Below, piece by piece: positions 1 to 9,500 of a stretch of DNA of 38,155 nt. The notes beneath the pieces are model-generated. The model was not told the DNA's origin and made no database searches. It was given only the letters and a program-made list of their open reading frames with translations. The position numbers were made by a program, and so were the translations under genes. Origin of the DNA: a virus; the IMG/VR virus record IMGVR_UViG_3300036770_006043, positions 1 to 38,155 of that record. One strand, given 5' to 3'. Within the stretch, counting starts at the first letter, position 1. Every line of letters begins with the position of its first letter.

Positions 1-1
1 A

Positions 2-112
2 TTAGAAGTATGGGACGGAGCAGACTGGGCCAGCCCGGCAGGTGCTGCAGGTGCGGTGAATGAAATTACCGCGAACGAGATAGCGGCAATATATGCCATA
101 ACTTTAGGATGA
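2..112 (+). CDS. 3' end of a probable phage structural protein (partial)
   Basis: Open reading frame entering from the left edge and ending at TGA 110-112. Only the last 36 residues are visible: they begin LEVWDGADWASP, followed by an Ala/Gly-rich stretch, and end ITLG. The W-D-G-x-x-W pattern is common in fibre and neck proteins of T4-like marine phages, but the piece is too short for assignment. The stop lies 7 bases before the next start, so it is probably co-transcribed with the following virion genes. Confidence 0.6.
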   Translation, partial: LEVWDGADWASPAGAAGAVNEITANEIAAIYAITLG

Positions 113-119
113 TATAAAA

Positions 120-452
120 ATGCCTACAGTTTTTAAACATTCGGTTAACACAGAAATAGGAACTACTCCTGTAGACATCGTTCAGATTCCCGAGGGAGTA
201 AGAGCCACAGTGATAGGATTAAATTTAGCCAACGTTACTGAGTATGACACAGTAAATGTCAATGTATTTGTGGTTGATGAAAATTCTACACAAGCGCACT
301 ATGTTAGAGGTCTAGTAATTCCTCCTAACACTTCAGCTAAAGTTGTGACACAAGGTGAAAAATTGATACTGCCACAAACTGCTGGATTGCGAGTAGTTAG
401 CGATACAGAAAACAGTGTCGATGCTACAGTAAGTTATGTTGAGATATCATAA
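120..452 (+). CDS. small beta-rich virion-like protein
   Basis: 110 residues with no membrane segment or signal peptide. The sequence is rich in Val, Thr and Asn with alternating hydrophobics, which predicts a compact beta-sandwich. Its layout (N-terminal T.PVDIV, central 'IGLNLANVT', late 'VIPPNTSAK') resembles the 106-residue product at 14411-14731, so the two look like diverged paralogues, one ahead of and one behind the giant fibre genes. The ATG is preceded by AGGA (106-109) at a spacing of 10. The position suggests a fibre- or baseplate-associated decoration or connector protein. No specific function can be named. Confidence 0.75.
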   Translation: MPTVFKHSVNTEIGTTPVDIVQIPEGVRATVIGLNLANVTEYDTVNVNVFVVDENSTQAHYVRGLVIPPNTSAKVVTQGEKLILPQTAGLRVVSDTENSVDATVSYVEIS

Positions 453-461
453 GGATAAACT

Positions 462-827
462 ATGAGTGCGAATTATTATATAGGAACAACTCCAGAAACC
501 GCTCTAGGTGACAGTCCGCGATATTGGTATGCTCTTCGAAGAAATCAAGACGGTGAATTGTTTTTACTACGTAGTGATCAATTGAAAGATAAAGATTCTA
601 TAGAACTAAACCTTCCAGGAGATCCGGCCGAAAATTTTGAAGATTTCGAACCAGGTGTCGACTATTTCGAAGGGATCGCAGATGATCACGAAGTCGAACA
701 CGAAAATTTAGTATGGATTCAATATCGTTGGGATAATCGTAATATGCTATATTACATCGACAGCGAAGGTCGATTGACACAACGTATCAATCAGGGATAT
801 TCATATCCTGATGGTGTATCAAGTTAA
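462..827 (+). CDS. hypothetical protein in virion gene cluster
   Basis: 121 residues, strongly acidic (many Asp and Glu, e.g. residues 46-80) and aromatic-rich. It contains 'YWYALRRNQDGELFLLRSDQ' and 'WIQYRWDNRNMLYYIDSEG', two similar beta-hairpin-like segments that suggest an internal repeat. There are no catalytic motifs, signal peptide or membrane helix. It starts 9 bases after the previous stop with AAGGA upstream and ends 12 bases before the giant fibre gene, so it belongs to the same operon. It could be a small fibre-associated or assembly protein. I do not recognise the family. Confidence 0.75.
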   Translation: MSANYYIGTTPETALGDSPRYWYALRRNQDGELFLLRSDQLKDKDSIELNLPGDPAENFEDFEPGVDYFEGIADDHEVEHENLVWIQYRWDNRNMLYYIDSEGRLTQRINQGYSYPDGVSS

Positions 828-839
828 AGAGAAAAGATT

Positions 840-3800
840 ATGGCAGAATTTAAGATAAGTAGGATTAGATATACTTGGCGAAATGCTTGGACCAGCGCAC
901 GAGCCTATAATAGAGACGACGTAGTTAGATACGGAGGATCTACATGGGTATGTGTAAGACAGCATACATCGTCAGCCTTCCAAACCGATCAAACTTTTTT
1001 AGCGAATCCAGGAGATACTGATTTTACTCCAGCCTGGATAAAAATGACTGACGGATATGCTTGGAGAAGCAATTGGAATCAATCAACTTTATATAATTCC
1101 GGAGACGTCGCATTATACGGCGGAGTCGTGTATCTATGCGTGACCAGTCATACATCACAGTCTACATTCGATGCTAGTATTTCTAATTGGGCTGTCTATC
1201 TTTCTTCTATAAATTGGAGGACAGAATGGCAACCTAATACCAGATACGGTATCGGCGATTTGATCAAATACAACGGTATAGTTTATAGATGTATCGTAGG
1301 ACATACTAGCTCTACCACTGCTCTCGGCCTAGAAATAGGCAATAATGACACACAAGATGACAGCACAGGTGAACTGTGGGAAATCTATTACGAAGGAATC
1401 GAGTTTGTAGGAGAATGGACTGAAAGCGTTAGATATCGAGAAAACGATTTAGTCAAATATGGTGGTAGTATTTTGAGATGTGTCATAGGGCACGTCGCTA
1501 CGGGCAGTATCGAAAATGATAACTTCGTTACAGAATTTCCCGGATTTAATTTCCATCAAGAATGGAGTTCATCGGTCTATTATGCAGTAGGAGATATAGT
1601 CAAACACGGTGGTTATATCTATGTCGCCAACGCAAACAATTATCAAAGAAATCCTGCCGCAGACGATACCACACAATGGGATTTATTAAGCAAAGGTATA
1701 AATTTTCTAGGCAATTGGTCATCTTCGACAAATTATAAAACCGGAGATCTAGTACGCAGAGGAGGAAATTTATATGTTGCTGTCGCAGATACTACCAACG
1801 ATGGCAGCAGCCTCGATTATTTAGATGCAGGAAATTGGGAGTTAGTTACCACGGGCAAAAATTGGCGCGCAGGCTGGCAGCAAAATCAATCTTACAAAAT
1901 CAATGATCTAGTAATCTATTTAGGTAGTACCTATGCATGTAATTTAGAACACGATTCTACAGATCAAAACTTTCCAGGTGATAACGGTTCAGGATTCGAA
2001 TATTGGGATTTAATACTACAAGCCGGTCAAGATGCTGGCATGACCACTCGCGGCGATCTTTTGACTTATGATCTTAGTAGAGCACTACAAAGTGACGGCA
2101 GCACATTTGGCCCCGCTAGAGTTCCCGTGGGATCAGAAGGCCAATTACTGTCTGTTAGTAGCGCATCTTCTTTAGAATACAAAACGTTTGGAAATGTAAA
2201 TAGGGTTGTTTATGTAGCCACAAATGGCGTAGATGATGCAACAGATATGATGAGAGGATATAATCCTTTCAAACCTTGGCGCACAGTGAGATTCGCTTGC
2301 GAACAGGTAGATGACGGATTTTCCGGAACGACCACAGTTCGTGTTGCTGCCGGACTGTATGAAGAAATTACTCCTATTATAATTCCAGCACGGACAGTGG
2401 TATTAGGCACAGAACTCAGAACAACTACTATAAAAGCAGCAGGCCCAATTGCAGCATTGGCACTAGATAGCACTTATACAATAGCGGTATTGAATCGAAT
2501 TTCTAATATCTTATCTCCATTAATTAACGGAGATTCTTTTAATAAAAGTTTAGGTAATCCTTTAAATCCTGTGGAACCTTTTAAAGTTGTAATTACAGGA
2601 ACATCTTTTAGTCCTCCGATATATGAACAGATTCCTTACAGCCCTCCTCAATTTGATATTAACGGAATAGAACAGTTTCAACAAGGCCCAGAAATATTCG
2701 AAACTACTACAGAAACTATAGAGCCACTTACTGTAGATACATTTACTATAGGAAGAGTTTCTGGAATGATCTCTAACATAATAAGTTATATAAACTTTTT
2801 TGTTAACAGTTCTGGCTCTTCACCAGCCATTTCAGGAACCAACACAGCGAACACTTCGGAAAATGTGTTGAACGTAGCTACCGCACTAGAACAGAATAGA
2901 GCTTTTTTACAAGAAGAAGCGGTTGCATTTATGAGATCTTCGTTTCCTGCCTATAACTTTGACAGCGATCTCTGCAAACGAGATGTGAGCAGATATATCG
3001 ATGCTTGGAAATACGACATACTTTATACCGGTAATTACAAATCTATATTAGCAGCTCGCTATTATCGAAATGCAATATTAGGTTGTCAAGAAACTGAAGA
3101 TATGTTTTATGTTAGAGATTCCACAGGTATTAGAAATTGCACACTAACAGGATTAGAAGCAGAATTAAGTCCGCCGATAGCATTTGATCTATATCAAAAA
3201 CCATTAGGCGGTGCGTATGTTAGCTTAGATCCAGGATGGGGTCCAGCCGATGAAAAGGTGTGGATCGTAAATCGATCTCCTTATATTCAAGGTGTCACTA
3301 CAATCGGTACAGGTTGTACCGGACAGAAGATCGACGGATCATTACACAACGGTGGTAATCGTTCTATCGTATCTAACGATTTCACGCAGGTATTATCAGA
3401 CGGCATTGGAGCATGGGTAACTAACAATGGTCGAGCCGAATTAGTTTCAGTGTTTACCTATTATTGTCACATTGGTTATCTAGCAGAAGATGGCGGCGTT
3501 ATTCGTGCTACCAACGGTAACTGTTCTTATGGAACATTTGGTGCTATATCAGACGGAATTGATGACACCGAAGTGCCGGTCACGGCAGTAGCATATACTA
3601 GAGCTCAACAAGCTTCGATCGCATCTGCATTCGCAGGAGATTTCGTAGACGAGATACAGATTTTAGAATTTGATAATTGCGGTGAAAACTATACCGAAGC
3701 TGTTGCGTCTTTCGTTGGCTCGGGCGTAGACGCTAGTGTGGTCTTTGAAGACTTTCGAGACGACGCAGTGTTCCAAGCTAGATTATTAGATGCTAACACT

Positions 3801-6485
3801 TCTGGAATCGCTCAATCTATCGGCGGAAGCGGTTATGTTATTGTACAGAACAATGCTCAAACAGGCACCGCAACTACTATCACGATAGCTACCAACGATC
3901 CGAATTCTATCTCCGAATATTTAGGAATGAGAATCATTCTCACTAGCGGAGCTGGTACAGGTCAATATGGTTACATAACTGGTTATGATAATATATCTAA
4001 AATCGTAAACGTCGCTAGAGAATCAGACAATCAACCAGGTTGGGATCATGTCGTTCCAGGCAAGCCGGCCACAGTTCCATTATTGACTAACACCGTTTAC
4101 AGGATAGAACCTAGAGTAATATTTTCAGAACCAGCATATGCTGCTCAAGAAATTATTGTTCCTACTTCGACAACTTGGTCTGAAATAGTCTACGGAGAAA
4201 CGACAGAAACATACAGTAATATAGCAGTTAACGAAGCAGGTACAGGAACTACGATTGATGTCGAGGCTGCCCTGGCTAGATTTAATATCACCAAACAAGG
4301 TCGAGATTATGTGATAACTATCAGCAATGGTGGTGCTGGTTATGAAGAAGGACAACTGTTAACTATCGACGGCGACCAAATCGGTGGCGAAACACCTCTC
4401 AATGATCTTATCATTTTAGTTACACAGGTTAGTGATGACAGCACAAACTCTGTGTTAGCAGCTGAACAAAAAACATATGGAACCGGAGAAGATAATCAGG
4501 CCTCCAGCGGAAAATTTGTAGTAGTATCTAGCAGCGGAAGTGCTGCACTTTATAGCGGCGACGGTGAAACCTGGACAGATTTCAACATGCCTAGTGCAGG
4601 CGATTGGAAATGTTTAGCAGCAGGCAACAACAGATTCGTTGCTATACAAAAAGACAGCAATGCTGCAGCTAGCTCTCTAGACGGAGTAACCTGGACCGCA
4701 AGAACTATGCCTGCCACAAGAGGTTGGAATTCTGTGGTTTATGGCGGCGGAGCATTTTTAGCCATCGCCGACGATTCTAATTCAGCTGCCTACAGTTTAA
4801 ATGGCACCACCTGGACTGGGGTCAATATGCCTTCATACGGAGATTCCACATTAAACGAATGGATCGATGTCGCTTACGGTAAAAATAGATTTGTAGTATT
4901 GGCCAACAGCAATAACAATGTAATGGTAGGCGAAAGAAATACCGTTACTAATGTTTGGACATGGGCCGGTCATATCATGGATGTGATAGCAGACTCAAGT
5001 AGCAAAGATTGGGTCAGTATCGCCTACGGTAACGATAGATTCGTAGTTATTTCTAGTACAGGTGATGTCGCTTATAGCTTTGATGGCGCAACATGGTTAC
5101 CTGCAACTATGCCTTCTCAAGACGGATCTACAGCACATAATTGGAAAAAAATACGCTACGCACAAGGAGTGTTTTTTGCAGTAGGAGATACTGGAGGTAG
5201 AGATATAGGTGGAGATCCTGTTGCAACCGCTACTAATTATGCAGCGACATCGTTCGATGGAGTTGTTTGGACCCAGAGAACTCTAGCATCTAGCAAAGAG
5301 TGGGCATCTGTAGCATTCGGAAATCCATACGTCGACAGCAGAGATTCTTCGGTAGGCAAGAAAACTCCGATGTGGATAGCTATAGATAATACCAATACAT
5401 TTAATAAAATACAGACTGGCGCTAGAGCATTAGGAAGGATCACTTCGTCCAGCGGATTAATATCATCTGTGAAGCTATGGGATCCGGGAAGCGGTTATAC
5501 CGAAGGTCCTACTTGTACTTTAATAGATCCTAACAATACTTCAAATGCGATCATTGAATGCAGAACATCTGACGGTGTATTAGCTCAACCTAGTTGGTTA
5601 GATCGAGGACTAGGATATAGAACCACCAGTACCACAGTCACTATAACCGGTGACGGATTTGCTGATGTAATACCCACCGGTAAGTTCTTTGTGATAAACG
5701 ATCTAGAAGATTATCCAGGACCTGGAGCTAGCCTTACCATAGGCAATTTAGAAGGATTTTATACACTAGTAACTATAGAACCTATAGGTCCAACTGATCG
5801 TGGACTAGCGGCTAGAATTCGTGTAAGTCCAGAGTTGAAAGTTAGAGACAATCTACAGCATTTGGCACCTATCACTATAAGAACACAATTTAGTCAATGT
5901 CGTATCACAGGTCATGACTTCCTAGACATTGGTACAGGAAATTTTGAAGAAACTAATTATCCAGAATTATATAGTGGATTCTATACTCCAGCACCAGAAA
6001 ATGAAATCGTAGAATTAAATCGAGGTCGAGTTTTCTATACTTCTACTGATCAGAGCGGTAACTTCCGTGCAGGAGAATTGTTCGCGGTAGAACAGGCCAC
6101 AGGTATCGTGACCATTTCTGCGGATTTCTTTGACCTAGGAGGATTGACTGAGTTAAGGCTAGGAGGTATCAGAGTAGGTGGCACCGGCGCTGTGGTAAGA
6201 GAATTTTCAACCGATCCGTTGTTCATAGAGGATTCGAACAATATTGTTCCGACTCAACGAGCAATCCGTGCATATCTAGCTAATAGATTATCTGTAGGCG
6301 GTTCAGAAATTTCTGTAGGAAGCTTTATCGCAGGAACCATACTAGTAGGTCCAGATAGAATTAATAACGTAGCAAATTTAAATATTGTTTTTCCTATAAG
6401 AACAGAATTTGATGCTGCTAACTCTGGAATAAGCGGTAGTATGTTAGCTCAAAATATGTTTTATCGTTCGTTTAGAAGTAATTGA
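840..6485 (+). CDS. giant fibre/virion protein with CBM-like repeats, beta-helix and beta-propeller (paralogue 1)
   Basis: 1881 residues. Domains: (1) residues ~8-385, seven repeats of the form W..xW...xxYxxxDxVxYGGxxYxC..HTS, resembling chitin-binding CBM5/12 modules; (2) from ~457 ('VYVATNGVDDATDMM') a right-handed beta-helix-like region; (3) ~712-742 one 'CKRDVSRYIDAWKYDI' module; (4) ~800-900 a conserved core including 'GWGPADEKVWIVNRSPYIQG'; (5) ~1222-1500 repeats with S-x-D-G-x-x-W Asp-box-like motifs ('SLDGVTWTARTMP'), probably a beta-propeller; (6) ~1690 to the end, a conserved C-terminal block with 'GHDFLDIGTGNFEETNYP' and 'NIVPTQRAIRAYLANRL'. It is homologous over most of its length to the next gene. 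It is probably a large adsorption-structure component with glycan contacts; the exact virion location is inferred, not shown. Confidence 0.85.
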   Translation: MAEFKISRIRYTWRNAWTSARAYNRDDVVRYGGSTWVCVRQHTSSAFQTDQTFLANPGDTDFTPAWIKMTDGYAWRSNWNQSTLYNSGDVALYGGVVYLCVTSHTSQSTFDASISNWAVYLSSINWRTEWQPNTRYGIGDLIKYNGIVYRCIVGHTSSTTALGLEIGNNDTQDDSTGELWEIYYEGIEFVGEWTESVRYRENDLVKYGGSILRCVIGHVATGSIENDNFVTEFPGFNFHQEWSSSVYYAVGDIVKHGGYIYVANANNYQRNPAADDTTQWDLLSKGINFLGNWSSSTNYKTGDLVRRGGNLYVAVADTTNDGSSLDYLDAGNWELVTTGKNWRAGWQQNQSYKINDLVIYLGSTYACNLEHDSTDQNFPGDNGSGFEYWDLILQAGQDAGMTTRGDLLTYDLSRALQSDGSTFGPARVPVGSEGQLLSVSSASSLEYKTFGNVNRVVYVATNGVDDATDMMRGYNPFKPWRTVRFACEQVDDGFSGTTTVRVAAGLYEEITPIIIPARTVVLGTELRTTTIKAAGPIAALALDSTYTIAVLNRISNILSPLINGDSFNKSLGNPLNPVEPFKVVITGTSFSPPIYEQIPYSPPQFDINGIEQFQQGPEIFETTTETIEPLTVDTFTIGRVSGMISNIISYINFFVNSSGSSPAISGTNTANTSENVLNVATALEQNRAFLQEEAVAFMRSSFPAYNFDSDLCKRDVSRYIDAWKYDILYTGNYKSILAARYYRNAILGCQETEDMFYVRDSTGIRNCTLTGLEAELSPPIAFDLYQKPLGGAYVSLDPGWGPADEKVWIVNRSPYIQGVTTIGTGCTGQKIDGSLHNGGNRSIVSNDFTQVLSDGIGAWVTNNGRAELVSVFTYYCHIGYLAEDGGVIRATNGNCSYGTFGAISDGIDDTEVPVTAVAYTRAQQASIASAFAGDFVDEIQILEFDNCGENYTEAVASFVGSGVDASVVFEDFRDDAVFQARLLDANTSGIAQSIGGSGYVIVQNNAQTGTATTITIATNDPNSISEYLGMRIILTSGAGTGQYGYITGYDNISKIVNVARESDNQPGWDHVVPGKPATVPLLTNTVYRIEPRVIFSEPAYAAQEIIVPTSTTWSEIVYGETTETYSNIAVNEAGTGTTIDVEAALARFNITKQGRDYVITISNGGAGYEEGQLLTIDGDQIGGETPLNDLIILVTQVSDDSTNSVLAAEQKTYGTGEDNQASSGKFVVVSSSGSAALYSGDGETWTDFNMPSAGDWKCLAAGNNRFVAIQKDSNAAASSLDGVTWTARTMPATRGWNSVVYGGGAFLAIADDSNSAAYSLNGTTWTGVNMPSYGDSTLNEWIDVAYGKNRFVVLANSNNNVMVGERNTVTNVWTWAGHIMDVIADSSSKDWVSIAYGNDRFVVISSTGDVAYSFDGATWLPATMPSQDGSTAHNWKKIRYAQGVFFAVGDTGGRDIGGDPVATATNYAATSFDGVVWTQRTLASSKEWASVAFGNPYVDSRDSSVGKKTPMWIAIDNTNTFNKIQTGARALGRITSSSGLISSVKLWDPGSGYTEGPTCTLIDPNNTSNAIIECRTSDGVLAQPSWLDRGLGYRTTSTTVTITGDGFADVIPTGKFFVINDLEDYPGPGASLTIGNLEGFYTLVTIEPIGPTDRGLAARIRVSPELKVRDNLQHLAPITIRTQFSQCRITGHDFLDIGTGNFEETNYPELYSGFYTPAPENEIVELNRGRVFYTSTDQSGNFRAGELFAVEQATGIVTISADFFDLGGLTELRLGGIRVGGTGAVVREFSTDPLFIEDSNNIVPTQRAIRAYLANRLSVGGSEISVGSFIAGTILVGPDRINNVANLNIVFPIRTEFDAANSGISGSMLAQNMFYRSFRSN
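861..1995 (+). repeat. seven CBM5/12-like coding repeats, copy set 1
   Basis: Seven degenerate repeats of about 45-60 codons at the 5' end of the first giant fibre gene. Each has W near the start, then a Tyr, a D-(L/V)-(V/I) and a G-G/N-G turn. The first four end in C..(x)H-(T/V) and the last two are degenerate around the Cys/His positions (e.g. 'GNLYVAVADTTND'). DNA identity between units is low, so this is old protein-level duplication and not a recent satellite. Confidence 0.75.
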
Positions 6486-6493
6486 TTAACAGT

Positions 6494-6501
6494 AATAAAT
6501 A
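6494..6501 (+). promoter_or_regulatory. candidate late promoter octamer AATAAATA
   Basis: AATAAATA lies in the 34-base gap between the two giant fibre genes, 18 bases before the ATG at 6520, and a GGAG ribosome site sits at 6510-6513. It fits the relaxed NATAAATA late consensus of T4-like cyanophages and differs at the first base from the T4 TATAAATA. The spacing is similar to the two stronger octamers in this window. AT-rich gaps can match by chance. Confidence 0.45.
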
Positions 6502-6519
6502 TAGAATACGGAGTAGAAA

Positions 6520-9500
6520 ATGGCAGAATTTAAACTAGGTAGAATCAGATTTGTATGGAAAGGCGATTGGAATCCTTCCACAACTTATTACATAGATGAT
6601 GTGATAAGATACGGAGCCAGGACCTATATATGCGCAGTAGGACATACCTCTGCAGCAGATTTTAATACTGATTTAGAATATAGTCCAACCAAATGGAATC
6701 AAATGAGCGATGGCCAATCTTGGACCGGAGATTGGAGTACTTCTACATTTTATAGAATCAACGACGTTGTCAAATATGGCGGACTGCTGTATATTTGTAA
6801 TGATAGCCATACTTCCGCAGCCATCGAATCTACCGGCCTAGAAGCAGATCAATCTAAATGGACACTATATGCTGAAGGATTAGATTGGAAAGATGATTGG
6901 TCTACAGCCACACGATATAAAGTAAATGATGTAGTGAGATACGGCGGATATACATATGTGTGTAATGAATATCATACATCAGCTGCCACATCATTGTTAG
7001 GTCTGGAAGCAGACCAATCTAAATGGGATGAATTCAATCAAGGTATAGAATACAAGGGTAATTGGGTCACTGCTACTCGTTATAAAGTAAACGATGTGGT
7101 AAAATATGGTGCAGGTTCGTGGATCTGTTCTACACAACACGTAGCAGATGCTGCGTTCCTTACCGATTCAACAGCCGGACGTTGGTCACAATTTATCGAA
7201 GGTAACGAGTTTGAAAGCACTTGGAACTCCTCTACATTATATCAACCCGGTGACATAGTTAGTTATGGCGGTAATCAATATGTTTCCAAAACTGTTCATA
7301 CTGCTGCTACTTCCGCCGACACTCCGCCAGCAACAGCGGCAGATTGGGATCTATTCTCTGAAGGCTTAAAATATCAATCAAACTGGAGCAACTCTACTTC
7401 TTATAAAATCGGAGAGGTAGTTACACGCAACGGAAACGCCTATGTAGCAACAGTAGATAGTCCAAGCAATGCATACACCGTGACAGCAAGTAACACAGCC
7501 ACGGATATATTCACAACCAGCAGTACTGCCGGAATGGTTGCCGGCATGTCAATTAGATTTGCTGGAGTACCATTCGGTGGAATTTCTGTAAATTCACGAT
7601 ATTACGTCAACGAAGTTGTTAACGGAACTACATTTAAGATTACAGACAGTTTCGGAGGCCCAGTATTCAATTTAACTACCGCGTCAGGAACTATGACGGC
7701 TACAGTTTCGGCCGAACCTCCAAACTCTTCTTATTGGTCAGTGCTTTCTAGCGGAATCTATTGGAGAGGAGCATGGGAGGATGATGTAGAATACAACGTA
7801 GGTGATGCTGTAAGATTAAGTTCTAATGCTTATGTTTGTATCAATTCTCACAGATCAGAACAGGACGACGGTTCCACTATCGGCACTCAGGGTGGCGGCG
7901 CAGCCAATAGCAGACCTGATTTAGACACCACAGGAACATACTGGAGTCTGTTGAGCATAGGATCAGAAACAGATATCCTTTCAGTACGAGGAGATTTGGT
8001 CTACTACGGTGGTTCCGGACCTACCAGATTGCCAGTAGGACGAGAAGGTCAAATTTTAAGATCAAACGGAACAGATCCAGAATGGGCTACATTAGGAGAA
8101 GTAGATCATGTATATTTCGTTGCCACACATGGTACCGATTCTCCTGCTCCTATATACGGTAAAACTTTTGACAAGCCATGGAAAACTATTCGTTATGCCT
8201 GTGAACAAGTAGAACAAGGCCCAATGAATCCGGAAGCGAAAAAATTGTTAGAACTTAATCGTGTGTTTATACAGCGAGAAGTAACAGAATTTATTCAGAA
8301 TCAAATAACCAATAACATCGCACCATTTACATCTGCGTTTGTCTATGATGATTTTAAATGTGAAAGAGATGTGGGTTTTGTAATAGATGCATTGATTTAC
8401 GATATCGGCCACGGCGGAAATATCAAATCTAGAGGCGCTGCTAATTCTTTAATAGGAGGATTGAGCGAGGAAGAAACCGAATCCTATCCAGGGTTGACTT
8501 TAGAATCTGAAGAATCGGTAGCTGCCTATAATTATATGTTAGAAGTCGTAGAGGACGTTCTAACACAAACAGCACCCGCTGTAAATTATCAAACTTTAAA
8601 CGGCGATAACTCAACTGCAACAGTGGCACAATATTTTGATGCTGATCTCGAAGCCGAATCTGGTACTTATACTACCATACAAGGATTAGTAGGTATAATA
8701 ACTGATGCGATCACTGCAAGAGCTGCCGCTAGCACTCCTGCAGAAATAGCGGCCGCCCTGGCAGCAGTCCCAGCTAGAAGAAGTCCTAGCAATTTAATTA
8801 GAGTGGCTACAGGTCAATATCGAGAAGTTTTACCGATCATCGTCCCAGAACAAACTTGTGTGCAAGGTGATGAGCTCCGCTCCACCAATGCTGGACCTGG
8901 AACAGGAACAACCAATATATCAGATGCTATGTATAGCGTTGGCGCTTTGACTAGAATGGAGACAGTGGTTGGAGAAATAATCACCGGAGCAGATGTCACA
9001 GAAAGTTCTGGAAATACGGAAATTCAAAGTATCGCATTTCCGTACGCAAGTTCTGAAGAGTCAACTACTATAAAACAATTGGTCAGAACCATACAACACA
9101 ATATTGATTTTAGACTGAATGCCAATATATTAGCATCATATACATTACCAACAGGTTATAATACAGCTTACTTAAACGGTTATGGTGATGCTAGAACATT
9201 GATCAAAGAAAACAGACAGTTTGCCAAGTCGGAATTAATAGCTTTTATAGCAGTAAATTATCCTAATGTCAAATATAGCAAGACTAAATGCAAAAGAGAT
9301 GTAGGTTATATCATAGATGCATTAATTTATGATCTTACCTACGGCGGAAACAGCCAATCTGTAAATGCCGCATTGGCTTACTTCGATGGCCCAGGCAGTG
9401 AATTCGCTGGAATATTTGGAGAATCTACGGAAGAAGTGACCGCTACTATTGCCAGTTATCAGAGACTCAAGACGATTCTTCAACAAATTGCTGCTAATAC

